A DNA stretch of 64,000 bases from Micromonospora sp. CP22 (GCF_009712475.1 NZ_VCJO01000010.1:1-64000), one strand, 5' to 3'. Counted from the first letter of the stretch, positions 25,403 through 36,842 are shown. Notes: a model not told the origin generated them from the letters alone. Program-made: numbers and translations.

Positions 25403-26123
25403 CGGAGGAACGTAGCAGCCGCTCCGGGGTGGCGAACGCGTAGCCCCGTGAGGCGACCAGCTCGGAGTCGTCCCGCTCCCAGGTCAGTTCGTCGACCACC
25501 TCGACGACGCCGGCGAGTGCGGCCGTGTGGTCGGCCACGATGCCGGCGAGGCTGCGGCTCTCGACGGTGCCGGACAACGTCACCACACCGTCCGCCACGG
25601 CGACCGTCACGGTCCTCGGGTCGATCCAGAGCCTCCGCAGAAGGTGGTCGGTGACGTCGGCGGCGATCTCGGAGTCCGGGCGGGTGTGGATCCGCAGCAG
25701 GTCCCGCCGGGACACGATGCCGACGAGCCGCTGATCGGCGTCCACCACCGGCATCCGCTTGACCTGCGCGGATTCCAGCCGTCGGGCCGCCGCGGCGACC
25801 GAGGCCGTCGGTTCGACCACGACCGCCGGCGCGGTCATCAGGTCGGCGGCGACCCTGGCCTGCGCCTTCGCCGCCACTCGGCGTACGCCGATGAGCCGGC
25901 GGTGCCGCTCGTCCCCGGCGGCTTCGATCTTGTGCAAGAGGTCGGCCTCGGACACCACGCCGAGGACCTGCCCGTCGGCGTCCACCACCGGCGCCGCGCT
26001 CACGCCGCTGCCCACCAACGCGTCCACCACCTCGCGGTACGAGGTGTCCGGCCGCACCGACACGACGTCGCGGGTCATCACTTCGTCGACTGTCCACTGT
26101 GTCTTCTTCTTGGGGGTGGTCAT
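25395..26123 (-). CDS. CBS-pair protein with BON domain
   Basis: The 242-residue cytoplasmic protein has two CBS motifs (about 12-70, VDEVMTRDVVSVRPD, and 95-150, ADLMTAPAVVVEP) forming a Bateman module that binds adenine nucleotides. They are followed by a C-terminal BON domain (VTVAVADGVVTLSGTVESRSLAGIVADHTAALAGVVEVVDEL). Such proteins often occur in hypoxia or dormancy regulons of actinobacteria. The start is the second ATG, with AAGGAGG upstream. An unusual palindrome lies in its divergent promoter region. Confidence 0.9.
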   Translation of the reverse strand: MTTPKKKTQWTVDEVMTRDVVSVRPDTSYREVVDALVGSGVSAAPVVDADGQVLGVVSEADLLHKIEAAGDERHRRLIGVRRVAAKAQARVAADLMTAPAVVVEPTASVAAAARRLESAQVKRMPVVDADQRLVGIVSRRDLLRIHTRPDSEIAADVTDHLLRRLWIDPRTVTVAVADGVVTLSGTVESRSLAGIVADHTAALAGVVEVVDELTWERDDSELVASRGYAFATPERLLRSSGG

Positions 26124-26204
26124 CGTCGCCTCCTTACTATCGCCAGGCTGCCACGCCACCGACCAGTTACCCAGAGGCGTTGGCCCTACCCGCGCGGGAC
26201 CGTC

Positions 26205-26234
26205 TTCCCTCTCCTACCCAGGTAGGAGAGGGAA
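26205..26234. promoter_or_regulatory. 14-bp perfect palindrome between divergent genes
   Basis: Arms 26205-26218 and 26221-26234 (TTCCCTCTCCTACC and its complement) flank a 2-base centre. The neighbours are divergently transcribed, so it cannot terminate either one. It is either an operator or a 5'-UTR hairpin of one transcript. Confidence 0.6.
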
Positions 26235-26306
26235 CCCGACCATCGGTCGCGATCCGGGCCCGCAGTCGGGCGATGTCCACCGACGCACCGACCAGCATCT
26301 ACAGGT

Positions 26307-27353
26307 ATGACTGACAACCTGTCGCGGCGGTCGTACCGGCACCGCCCTCTGATGGTCTTCGTATCGGCGATGGCGGTGCTCGCCGTCGTCTGCGCGGTCG
26401 GCATCGTCGCCGACGAGCGGGTCCTGACCGGCGCGCCGATCTGGCTCAAGCCGTTCAAGTTCTCGGTGTCCTTCGTGCTCTACGGCGGCACCCTGGCCTG
26501 GCTGCTCGCCCTGCTGCCGCGCCGCAGCCGGGTCGCGGAGTGGGCGGTCACCGTGGTGGTCGCCATGGGTGTGGTGGAGATGATCATCATCGTCGGGCAG
26601 GTGCTCCGTGGCACCACCAGCCACTACAACGAGACCAGCGCGTTCAACGCCGCGCTGTGGCAACTGATGGGTGTGGCGATCATGGTGCTGTTCGTCGCGC
26701 ACGTCGTCGTCGGCGTCGCGGTGCTGCGGCACCCGATCGCCGACCGGGCCGGTCGGTACGCGATCGGTCTGGGGCTCGGGCTGGCGGCGCTCGGCATGCT
26801 GGTGGCGGTGCCGATGACGATGCCGGCGCAGGCTCCCATGATCGAGGGCATCGCCGGGGCGCACAGCGTCGGCGTACCCGACGGTGGGCCGGGGCTGCCG
26901 CTGATCGGTTGGAGCACCACCGGCGGCGATCTGCGGATCGGGCACTTCGTGGGGCTGCACGGGATGCAGGTGATGCCGATCCTGGCGATGCTGCTGAACA
27001 CCGTCACCGGCGGGCGGCTGGACGAGCGCACCCGAGCCCGGTTGATGCTCGTGGTGGGGCTCGGCTATGGCGCGTCGACCATCCTGGTGACCTGGCAGGC
27101 CCTGCGCGGTCAGCCGCTGCTGCGTCCCGACGCGCTCACCCTGGCCGTCGCCACGGCGCTGGTGGTCACGGTCGTCGCCGCCGCTGCCTTGGTGCTGGCG
27201 CGACGCCGGGCTCCGGCGACCGGAGTCGACCCCCGGGCGGAGCGGAGTGACCGGCGACCGCCAGAGCCGGGTTCGTCGGAGCCGGGTGCACAGGCGGCGG
27301 GGCCGCACCGTGGTCGGGGCGACGGTGCCGAGCGGATGGCGGTGGACGCATGA
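26307..27353 (+). CDS. Polytopic integral membrane protein, unknown function
   Basis: The 348-residue product has about seven to eight membrane helices (for example LMVFVSAMAVLAVVCAVGIVA, FSVSFVLYGGTLAWLLALLP, LWQLMGVAIMVLFVAHVVVGV). A conserved-looking loop contains HNET-like NETSAFN and histidines in IGHFVGLHGMQVMPIL, which could bind haem or metal (speculative). A disordered cytoplasmic tail follows. It overlaps the ABA4-like gene by 4 bases, so both are made together. No family name was recognised with confidence. Confidence 0.75.
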   Translation: MTDNLSRRSYRHRPLMVFVSAMAVLAVVCAVGIVADERVLTGAPIWLKPFKFSVSFVLYGGTLAWLLALLPRRSRVAEWAVTVVVAMGVVEMIIIVGQVLRGTTSHYNETSAFNAALWQLMGVAIMVLFVAHVVVGVAVLRHPIADRAGRYAIGLGLGLAALGMLVAVPMTMPAQAPMIEGIAGAHSVGVPDGGPGLPLIGWSTTGGDLRIGHFVGLHGMQVMPILAMLLNTVTGGRLDERTRARLMLVVGLGYGASTILVTWQALRGQPLLRPDALTLAVATALVVTVVAAAALVLARRRAPATGVDPRAERSDRRPPEPGSSEPGAQAAGPHRGRGDGAERMAVDA

Positions 27354-27808
27354 GCGCCGTGCTGTTCCCGCTGACCTTCGCGGTGGCGGCACCGTTCTGG
27401 ATCCTGATGATCCTGGCGCCGAACTGGACGGTCACCCATCGGGTCGTCCGATCACCGCTGATCGTGGCACCGGCCGCGGTGATCTACGCGATCCTGGTGC
27501 TACCCGCGCTCGGGGAGGTCCTTCCGGCCGTGGCCTCCCCCACCCTGGACGGCGTACGGGAGTTGCTGGGCAGCGCCGACGGGGCGGCGGCCGGTTGGGC
27601 ACACATGATCGCCTTCGACCTGTTCGTCGGCCGGTGGGCGTGGCTCGACGGGCGCAGGCGGACTGTTCCGCCACTGGTGATGGCACCGGTGCTGGTCCTG
27701 ACGATCCTGCTGGGCCCACTCGGGTTGGTCGCCTACCTGGTCGTACGCACCAGGTGGGCGGCCCACCCGTCGGCCGCTGCCGACAGCGACCCGCACCACC
27801 TAGGCTGA
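27350..27808 (+). CDS. ABA4-like (DUF4281) membrane protein
   Basis: The 152-residue membrane protein has four helices and the DUF4281 pattern (FWILMILAPNWTVTHRVV, GAAAGWAHMIAFDLFVGRWAWLDG, LLGPLGLVAYLVVR). This is the family of plant ABA4, required for neoxanthin synthesis. The bacterial homologues have no proven role. It is translationally coupled to the preceding membrane protein gene. Confidence 0.85.
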   Translation: MSAVLFPLTFAVAAPFWILMILAPNWTVTHRVVRSPLIVAPAAVIYAILVLPALGEVLPAVASPTLDGVRELLGSADGAAAGWAHMIAFDLFVGRWAWLDGRRRTVPPLVMAPVLVLTILLGPLGLVAYLVVRTRWAAHPSAAADSDPHHLG

Positions 27809-27822
27809 GGGGCGTGGGCTGG

Positions 27823-29127
27823 ATGGGACGGCTGTTCGACGCACGCGACAGCTTCACGCGGATGGCGCTGCTCGTCCTCACCGGCCTGGGCTACCTGTTC
27901 TTCGGCGTCGATGCGGCGCCGACGACCACCCAGTGGATCCTCGCCGCGTTCGCCTTCGTGGTCGGGTTGGCGCTGCACCACCGACCGCTGGTCAACCTGC
28001 TGGCGCAGATTGCGCTGCTGGCGGTCGCGATCTGGCTGATCGACGACTTCATGATCAACCAGGTGGGCGCCAGTTGGGCCCTGCTCGAACTGACCCTGGC
28101 CGCCCGCCGGAACCGGACCATCTGGCTGACGGCGGGGCTGTTGGCCGCCGTCGACCTGACCGATTCGATCGGCGATCCGTTGCCGCGCCTGCTCTCCGGT
28201 GTGTTCGGGCTGCTGCCGGAGGTCGGCGTACCACTGCTGCTCGGGCTGGTCATCCGCACCACCCGGGAACTCGGCCAGCAGTCGCGGCGGCGGGCCGAGG
28301 AGGAGCAGCGGCGGCGCGAGTCGGAGAGCCGCGCCGCGCGGGCCGACGAGCGCAGCGCCATCGCTCGGGAACTACACGACGTGGTCGCCCACCACGTCGC
28401 GTCGATGGTGCTGCGGGTCGGGGTGGCCCGGCACGTGCTGACCGACCTCGACCCACGGGTGGGCGCGGTCTTCGACGATGTGCACGGCACCGGCACCGCG
28501 GCCCTCGCCGACCTGCGCCGACTGGTCGCGGTGCTGCGCGACCCCGACGGGGTACGCGGTGACGCCGCGTTGACCGCGATCGACCCGTCGGCGGTGCCGG
28601 CCGCGCTCGGCGCCGCGGTGGACCGGGCCCGTCAGGCCGGGGTCAACGTAGTCGCCGACATCGACCCGGCGGTCGGCGCCCTCGACGCGGTACGCGGCCT
28701 CGCGGTGCTGCGCCTGAGCCAGGAGGCGCTGACGAACGTGGCCAAGCACGCCGGTGCCGCCGCCGTGGCGCGGCTGTCGGTCAGCGTGGTGGACGACGAC
28801 GTGCACTGGGAGGTGACCGACGACGGATCCGGCTGGGTGCCCGACGCGGTGCCGGTCGGCGGCGGTCACGGCATCACCGGCATGCGCGAACGGGTCGAGG
28901 TCCTCGGCGGCGAGTTGACGGCGGGCCCGACCGGCACCGGGTGGCGGGTGGCCACCGTGCTGCCCGGCGGCCACCCGGTGGCCCGGTCGGCCGCCTCGAC
29001 GCCGTCCCGGGACGGCGTTCCGGCCGCACGGTCGGCGGCGAGCCGAGATGTCGGGCCGCCGGACGCCACGTCACCGAACGACACCGACGGCAGCCGCACC
29101 GGCCCCGACGCGAAGGAGCGCACGTGA
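27823..29127 (+). CDS. Two-component sensor histidine kinase (HisKA_3 type)
   Basis: The 434-residue membrane sensor has five to six N-terminal helices and a short coiled coil (RRRAEEEQRRRESESRAARADE). The phospho-acceptor box is AIARELHDVVAHHVASM, and the HATPase domain has N-box QEALTNVAKHA, DDGSGW and GGGHGITGMRERV. After it comes a 60-residue disordered tail. I prefer the ATG at 27823, 10 bases after GAGGGG; the GTG at 27814 is only one base from that site. It overlaps its response regulator by 4 bases (GTGA). Confidence 0.9.
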   Translation: MGRLFDARDSFTRMALLVLTGLGYLFFGVDAAPTTTQWILAAFAFVVGLALHHRPLVNLLAQIALLAVAIWLIDDFMINQVGASWALLELTLAARRNRTIWLTAGLLAAVDLTDSIGDPLPRLLSGVFGLLPEVGVPLLLGLVIRTTRELGQQSRRRAEEEQRRRESESRAARADERSAIARELHDVVAHHVASMVLRVGVARHVLTDLDPRVGAVFDDVHGTGTAALADLRRLVAVLRDPDGVRGDAALTAIDPSAVPAALGAAVDRARQAGVNVVADIDPAVGALDAVRGLAVLRLSQEALTNVAKHAGAAAVARLSVSVVDDDVHWEVTDDGSGWVPDAVPVGGGHGITGMRERVEVLGGELTAGPTGTGWRVATVLPGGHPVARSAASTPSRDGVPAARSAASRDVGPPDATSPNDTDGSRTGPDAKERT

Positions 29128-29750
29128 TCCGGGTCCTGCTGGTCGACGACCAGCATCTCATCCGGGCGGGCCTACGCATGCTCTGCGACGCCCAGCCCGA
29201 CATCGAGGTCGTCGGCGAGGCCGACAACGGTCGGGACGCGATCACCCTCGCCGCTCGGCTGGTGCCGGACGTCGTGGTGATGGACCTGCGGATGCCGGGC
29301 GTCGACGGGATCTCCGCGACCAGCCGGATTCTCGCCGAGCGTCCCGGTGCCCGGATCCTGGTGCTCACCACCTTCGGCGACGACGACCACCTCTACCCGG
29401 CGTTGGCGGCCGGTGCCTGCGGCTTCCTGCTCAAGGACGCGCCGCCGACCGACCTACTCGACGGTGTGCGCCGGGCCGCGACCGGCGACAGCCCGTTCAG
29501 CCAGGAGGTGCTGCGTCGGCTGGTGCAGCGGGCGGTGCACGCCCGCACCGGGACGCCGCCGTCGGTCGCCGGGTTGACCACCCGGGAGCAACAGGTGCTC
29601 GACCTGGTCGCCGACGGGCTGTCCAACGGGGAGATCGCCGAGCGGCTCCACATCGGCCTCACCACCGTCAAGTCCCACGTCACCAGTCTGATGACCAAGA
29701 CGGGCAGCCCCAACCGGGTACGCCTGGCGCTGTTCGCCCGGGGGCTCTGA
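29124..29750 (+). CDS. NarL/LuxR-family response regulator
   Basis: The 208-residue regulator has a receiver domain with acidic pocket DDQ, phospho-acceptor Asp54 (VVVMDLRMPG) and Lys in LLKDAPP. A LuxR-type helix-turn-helix follows (LTTREQQVLDLVADGLSNGEIAERLHIGLTTVKSHV). It is the cognate partner of the overlapping histidine kinase. Targets are unknown; the nearby membrane genes at 26307-27808 are candidates because they precede the pair on the same strand with only a short gap. Confidence 0.93.
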   Translation: MIRVLLVDDQHLIRAGLRMLCDAQPDIEVVGEADNGRDAITLAARLVPDVVVMDLRMPGVDGISATSRILAERPGARILVLTTFGDDDHLYPALAAGACGFLLKDAPPTDLLDGVRRAATGDSPFSQEVLRRLVQRAVHARTGTPPSVAGLTTREQQVLDLVADGLSNGEIAERLHIGLTTVKSHVTSLMTKTGSPNRVRLALFARGL

Positions 29751-29792
29751 ACGCACCGGGCGACCCGACCGGCGTCACCGGTGGGGAGCCGC

Positions 29793-29811
29793 GCGGCAGT
29801 GGTGCTGCCGC
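29793..29811. terminator. Short hairpin between convergent genes
   Basis: GCGGCAG and CTGCCGC pair over 7 bp with a 5-nt loop, between the response regulator (ends 29750) and the ThiS-like gene (ends 29812). It is a possible bidirectional terminator. Confidence 0.5.
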
Positions 29812-30114
29812 TCAGCCCCCGGCCATCGCGCCGAGCACGATGAGTGGCTCCTCACCGGAGACCACGCGTTCCGGCAGGGGCGTGTCGGGTGAGCAGTTCG
29901 ACAGATCCTCCTCGCAGGCGTAGAAGCGGACGAAGGCACGACGTTTCCCGCTGTGCCGGTCGCGGATCGTGCCGAGCAGCATCGGATACCGCGCCTCGAC
30001 GGCGTCGAGCACCCGGCGCTGGGTGGCCGGCCCGGGGCCGGCCACCTCGACACGCACCTCACCGGTCACCCCGGCGAGGGTCTTCAGGTGGGCCGGGAGC
30101 ACGACCCGGATCAC
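29812..30114 (-). CDS. MoaD/ThiS-type ubiquitin-like protein with C-terminal GG
   Basis: The 100-residue beta-grasp protein begins VIRVVLPAHLKTLAGVTGEVRVEV, has the central VLDAVEARYPMLLGTI helix, and ends exactly LGAMAGG. This is the diglycine tail that MoaD/ThiS/ubiquitin-like proteins use for activation and thiocarboxylation or conjugation. The GTG start overlaps the stop of the upstream BNR-repeat gene by 4 bases (GTGA). No E1-like or molybdopterin gene is nearby, so a sulfur-carrier or conjugation role specific to the BNR partner is possible. Confidence 0.85.
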   Translation of the reverse strand: MIRVVLPAHLKTLAGVTGEVRVEVAGPGPATQRRVLDAVEARYPMLLGTIRDRHSGKRRAFVRFYACEEDLSNCSPDTPLPERVVSGEEPLIVLGAMAGG

Positions 30115-31226
30115 GGCAGCACCTGGACTTCCACGGACAGCACGGGCGGCAGGTCCCGGACGATCGGCGCCCAGCTGTCGCCGCCGTCGGCGGAGCGGTA
30201 CACCTGGCCGCCGGTGGTGCCGAAGTAGATGCCGCAGGGGTCGAACGTGTCGACGGCCATGGCGTCGCGCAGCACGTTGACGTAGCAGTCGGCCTGCGGC
30301 AGCCCGACGGTCAGCGGCTCCCACTCGTCGCCGCCGGTGCGGCTGCGGTAGACGCGCAGCCGGCCCTCCGGCGGGTAGTGCTCGGAGTCGCTCTTGATCG
30401 GCACGACGTAGACGGTCTCCGGCTCGTGGGCGTGCACCGCGATCGGGAAGCCGAAGTCCGACGGCAGGTTGCCGCTGATCTCGCGCCAGTTCGCTCCGGC
30501 GTCGTCGCTGCGCATCACGTCCCAGTGCTTCTGCATGTACAGCGTGTCGGGCCGCGACGGGTGCTGGGTGATGTGGTGCACGCAGTGGCCGACCTCGGAG
30601 TCCTGGTCGGGGATCTCCCCCGACCGCAACCCCTTGTTGATCGGCGTCCAGCTGGTGCCGCCGTCGTCGCTGCGGAACGCGCCGGCCGCCGAGATGGCGG
30701 TGTAGATCCGTCCCGGGTGGACCGGATCCAGGATGATCGTGTGCAGGCACAGGCCGCCCGCGCCGGGCTGCCAGGACGACCCGCTCGGATGGTTACGCAG
30801 GCCGGTCAGCTCCGTCCACTTGCCGCCGCCGTCGGTGGAGACGTAGAGCGCCGCGTCCTGCGCGCCCGCGTAGACGGTGTCCGGGTCGTCGCGCGACGGT
30901 TCGAGGTGCCAGATGCGGGTGAACTCCCACGGGCGGGCGGTTCCGTCGTACCAGAGGTGGTCGCCGACCTCACCGGCGTAGGCGAAGTCGTTGTCGACGG
31001 TGGTCCAGCTCCGGCCGCCGTCGTCCGAACGCTGGATCAGCTGCCCGAACCACCCACCGGACTGGGAGGCGTAGAGCCGGTCCGGGTCGGCGGGCGACCC
31101 GGTGAGGTGGTAGATCTCCCAGCCGCCGAAGTGCGGGCCGTCGACTGTCCAACTGTCGCGTCTACCGTCCGAGGTCAGGACGAACGCACCCTTGCGCGTC
31201 CCCACCAGTACGCGTACACCACTCAT
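30111..31226 (-). CDS. BNR/Asp-box beta-propeller protein
   Basis: The 371 residues contain at least five Asp-box motifs (S-x-DGG-x-x-W: SDDGGRSWTT, STDGGGKWTE, SDDGGTSWTP, SDDAGANWRE, SADGGDSWAP). It thus forms a sialidase-like or VPS10-like beta-propeller. No signal peptide and no sialidase catalytic Arg triad are evident, so it is a cytoplasmic propeller of unknown function. It is translationally coupled to a MoaD/ThiS-like protein, an arrangement suggesting a shared pathway. Confidence 0.85.
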   Translation of the reverse strand: MSGVRVLVGTRKGAFVLTSDGRRDSWTVDGPHFGGWEIYHLTGSPADPDRLYASQSGGWFGQLIQRSDDGGRSWTTVDNDFAYAGEVGDHLWYDGTARPWEFTRIWHLEPSRDDPDTVYAGAQDAALYVSTDGGGKWTELTGLRNHPSGSSWQPGAGGLCLHTIILDPVHPGRIYTAISAAGAFRSDDGGTSWTPINKGLRSGEIPDQDSEVGHCVHHITQHPSRPDTLYMQKHWDVMRSDDAGANWREISGNLPSDFGFPIAVHAHEPETVYVVPIKSDSEHYPPEGRLRVYRSRTGGDEWEPLTVGLPQADCYVNVLRDAMAVDTFDPCGIYFGTTGGQVYRSADGGDSWAPIVRDLPPVLSVEVQVLP

Positions 31227-31447
31227 CTGAGGTTCCTCTCGTCGTCGGCCGGCGGCGGTCGTCGCGACACCGGCCCATGGTCGGTCTACCTGCCGGGTAC
31301 GACGAAAAGGACATCGGCGATCCGGACAACACCCGGCGCGGGTCGGTCCGACCGGTCCGCAGTCGGATGCCCGACACGCTCGACGTGCACTCGCATTCCG
31401 TCGTGGCGGCCCTTGCCCCGGGTAGTCGCGCCGACCACGATGGGATC

Positions 31448-31873
31448 ATGACCGATGGATTGATCTTGCGGGTCGTGTCGGACGAGACGGTCAGCGACGA
31501 GGAACTGGCCGAGCACGCGCGCCATCTCAAGGAACACCTGAACCAGCTGCCCGGTGTCGAGGCGAGCGAGCAGACCGTTGCGACCGCGCCGGGTACCCGG
31601 GACACCGTGAGTTACCTCTTCGGCGTGCTGGCGCTCGCCGTGTTCACCGTACCGACGGCCAAGCGGGCGGCGGCGGACATCCGACACCTGGCCGAGGTCA
31701 TCAAGCGTTACCAGGAGCGCAACAAGGGCAAGCGGCTGCGGATGACCCTCCCCGACGGCACCGAGATCGACGTACGGGACGTGTCGGAGAAGACCCTGAC
31801 CGAGATGCTCAAGACGGTGTCGGTGCCCCGGCAGGGTACGGCGTCGATGCCCGAGAAGGTCGACGGTGACTGA
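31448..31873 (+). CDS. EACC1-like constant component of a conflict system
   Basis: The 141 residues have a short beta-strand N-terminus (TDGLILRVVSDE), a helical acidic stretch, a central hydrophobic helix (SYLFGVLALAVFTVPTAKRAA), and a C-terminal LRMTLPDGTEIDVRDVSEKTLTEML unit. This layout matches the effector-associated constant component EACC1 described in actinobacterial NTP-dependent conflict systems, where it sits next to caspase or trypsin effectors. The caspase-fusion gene starts 12 bases downstream, which supports the call. Its biochemical role is not known; a membrane-proximal adaptor is one guess. Confidence 0.7.
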   Translation: MTDGLILRVVSDETVSDEELAEHARHLKEHLNQLPGVEASEQTVATAPGTRDTVSYLFGVLALAVFTVPTAKRAAADIRHLAEVIKRYQERNKGKRLRMTLPDGTEIDVRDVSEKTLTEMLKTVSVPRQGTASMPEKVDGD

Positions 31874-31885
31874 TCAGGTGCTCCG

Positions 31886-34483
<2,598 letters not shown>

Positions 34484-34546
34484 GCGCCGACGTGCTCCAG
34501 CTCGGCCTGCACGGCGCGGGCCCGGGTGAACCACCGGCGGTCCGGG

Positions 34547-35050
34547 TCACGACCGGTCTCGTCGTGCGTCGGCGGGCCAGATGACGGTGGTGGGGATGTC
34601 CCGCTCCCGGGCCCAGCCGACCGTCCGGTCGGTCGACGCGTCGTGGCTGCCCGGTTCGCCGTCCCAGACCGCCAGCAACCGTTGCACCCGCAGCAGCAAC
34701 TGCCGGTTGGCGGCCACGTAGGCGGCGGTGCCGGACGTCCGGTGGCCGGTGTGGATCACCTCGGTCGCCCGGGCGAGCAGCTCGTCGAAGGCGGCCCGGC
34801 GCGACGGGGTGATGGTGTCCCGGTAGTCGGGGGCGGGCAGGATCACCTCGTACGTGCCGGCGCAGTCCAGGACCACCTGGGCGAAGATCTGGTCGGTGCC
34901 GGCGGCCAGGCAGGTGACCCCGTGCACCGGCCGGTCGCCGATCCGGCGCAGTTCGGCACGGATCGCCTCGGCGACCAACCGCTCGGTGGCCGGGGTCAGG
35001 TTGATGTGGCCGGTGACGCCGACGCGTACCGGTGCCCGATCAGGCGGCAT
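34547..35050 (-). CDS. SLOG-family nucleotide-binding protein
   Basis: The 167-residue Rossmann-like protein starts VRVGVTGHINLTPATERLV and continues GVTCLAAGTDQIFAQVVLDC, YEVILPAPDYRDT, LLAVWDGEPG and IPTTVIWP. The G-x-TGH loop plus AxGxDxxxA segment is the signature of the SLOG superfamily, which makes or senses nucleotide-derived ligands in immune and signalling systems. It overlaps the RyR-domain gene by 11 bases, so they form an operon. It runs convergently toward the caspase-GH13 gene. Confidence 0.78.
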   Translation of the reverse strand: MPPDRAPVRVGVTGHINLTPATERLVAEAIRAELRRIGDRPVHGVTCLAAGTDQIFAQVVLDCAGTYEVILPAPDYRDTITPSRRAAFDELLARATEVIHTGHRTSGTAAYVAANRQLLLRVQRLLAVWDGEPGSHDASTDRTVGWARERDIPTTVIWPADARRDRS

Positions 35051-36842
35051 CGGCTGCTCCTTCCCGCTGAGCGGGAACCGTGGGACTCAGCCGGATCAGC
35101 TCGAACCCGCTGTCGGACAGCACGTCGGGCAACGTCCGGATCTCCTCCCGGTTCTGTTCCTGCACGGCCGGGGGCAACTCGTCCCACGGCCGCAGCAGGG
35201 GGTGCCGGCGGCGGGCGTCGTCGCGCGGCTCGCCGTACGTCCAGCCCTCGGAACGCCGCTCCCGGCACCACCGTTCGTGTTCGAGCCGGGCGAGCTGCTC
35301 GATCCGGTCGTCGATGGCCCGGCCGGCGGCCGAGGCGTCACCGGCACCGCCGTGTCGGGGCGCCACCACGCAGCCGAGGTTCAGCAGCTTGGCGGCGATG
35401 TCCTGGACGTGGCTGCGGTTGGCGCGGCGCAGCGACTCCGGCAACCGGGACCAGGGCACCATGGCGGGCGCGTCACCGAGGCGTACCCCGGCTCGCTGCT
35501 GGGCGTACAGGTATCGGATGTGGATCTGCTGGGCGAGCCGTTCGGTGAGGTCCTCGGCGATCAGCCGGGCGTCGCACGCCTGCGTCAGCACCGGATACAG
35601 CCGCAGTTTGCCGTGCACCTCGTCGAGCAGGTCATGGCGGGCGTCACCGTGGAAGGCGGCGGCGAGCGCCGCCTGCCGGTAGACCGGCACGAAGACGGTG
35701 CTCCGCGCGCCACGCCAGAGCGCGGGAGTGTCCAACGCGAACCGCAGCCCGCTGATCTCGTCGGTGGCGCAGATGTAGATGCGGTCGTAGCTCGCGGCGA
35801 CGAACTGGTCGAGGCCGACCATGCCGTCGATGGTCAGGTCGTACGCGGCCAACCGGCAGACCTGGTCGAGGAACGGGTAGCGGGAGGTGGCCAGGGCGAG
35901 TTCGGCCCGGGCGTCGGGTGCCACCAGGTCCACCCGCAGTCGACGGTCGGGTCCACCCTGGTCGACCTGGCGGGCCCGCCAGTGTCGGGCGGTCTCCACC
36001 AGCAGAGACCGGCGGAAGCTGCCGTCACCGGCGATGAGGACCGCGGTGGGGCGGTCGGGGGCCGACGGCAGCGGATGGTGCCGGTGCAGCGCCCGGGCGG
36101 CGATGTCGTCGACGTGGAAGTAGTCCAGCCGCAGCCGGCTGGACCCGGCCGCACCGAGCCGCCGGGCCTGCAACGACAGACACATCTCCGGGTCGTGGAC
36201 CTGCACGTAGACCCGGGGCGGGTGTCGCCGGTCCTGGATCAGGTGGTTGGCGGTGTTGGCGATCGCGTGATTGCGGTCGTCGTCGTCGGTGCAGGCGTAG
36301 ACGGTGTGCGCGCGGGGCAGGCCCGCGCCACGCAGCACCTCCTCGTTGGTCGGGTCGCCGACGACGCCGAGGTAGCGGCGTCGTCGGTACTCCAGCGGCC
36401 CGAACGGCTCGGAGCGTACGACGACCACCCGGTCGCCGTCGGCGTACAGCCGGTCGGCCAGCATGTGCGCGAACTGGGAGTCGCCACAGACGACGGCGTG
36501 GTCACTGGCCCGTCGGGCCCGGCGACGCCGGATCTCCGCCGCCAGCAGCAGTCGACCGGCCTCGGCCACCGCCAGCAGGGTGAACAGCGGGGCGACGAAC
36601 CGGGCCACCTGCAACTGCCACGGATAGGGGCCCGGCTCCTCGAAGAGTTCGGCGCTGAGGAAGAACAGTTGCAGGTCGTAGTAGAGGATGTCGTACCGGT
36701 CGCCGATGGTGTCGGGGCGTACCTGCGACAGCCGTTCCAGGCCGACATAGCCGAGCACCGAGGCGACCAGTCCGATCACGCCGAAGACCAGCCGCAGCCA
36801 CCACGCGGCGGGCCGGGTCGTGCCGAGGGTCGGTTGGGTCAT
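35040..36842 (-). CDS. Two-TM TrkA-N protein with C-terminal RyR domain
   Basis: The 600-residue membrane protein has two N-terminal helices (WWLRLVFGVIGLVASVLGYVGL and VARFVAPLFTLLAVAEAGRLLL) and no TVGYG filter between them. A Rossmann TrkA-N/RCK-like domain follows (HAVVCGDSQFAHMLADRLYADGDRVVVV). After it come a second Rossmann-like region (TAVLIAGDGSFRRSLLVETARHW) and a RyR domain near residue 540 (LARLEHERWCRERRSEGWTYGEPRDD...HPLLRPWDELP). RyR plus TrkA-N next to SLOG is a known signature of nucleotide-centred conflict systems. The ligand (perhaps an NAD or ADP-ribose derivative) is inferred. The ATG at 36842 follows 25 unlikely leader codons. Confidence 0.82.
   Translation of the reverse strand: MTQPTLGTTRPAAWWLRLVFGVIGLVASVLGYVGLERLSQVRPDTIGDRYDILYYDLQLFFLSAELFEEPGPYPWQLQVARFVAPLFTLLAVAEAGRLLLAAEIRRRRARRASDHAVVCGDSQFAHMLADRLYADGDRVVVVRSEPFGPLEYRRRRYLGVVGDPTNEEVLRGAGLPRAHTVYACTDDDDRNHAIANTANHLIQDRRHPPRVYVQVHDPEMCLSLQARRLGAAGSSRLRLDYFHVDDIAARALHRHHPLPSAPDRPTAVLIAGDGSFRRSLLVETARHWRARQVDQGGPDRRLRVDLVAPDARAELALATSRYPFLDQVCRLAAYDLTIDGMVGLDQFVAASYDRIYICATDEISGLRFALDTPALWRGARSTVFVPVYRQAALAAAFHGDARHDLLDEVHGKLRLYPVLTQACDARLIAEDLTERLAQQIHIRYLYAQQRAGVRLGDAPAMVPWSRLPESLRRANRSHVQDIAAKLLNLGCVVAPRHGGAGDASAAGRAIDDRIEQLARLEHERWCRERRSEGWTYGEPRDDARRRHPLLRPWDELPPAVQEQNREEIRTLPDVLSDSGFELIRLSPTVPAQREGAADAA

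Noticed and set aside
35040..36842. Ordinary potassium channel
   Set aside because: Two helices and TrkA-N are present but there is no TVGYG-like filter between the helices.
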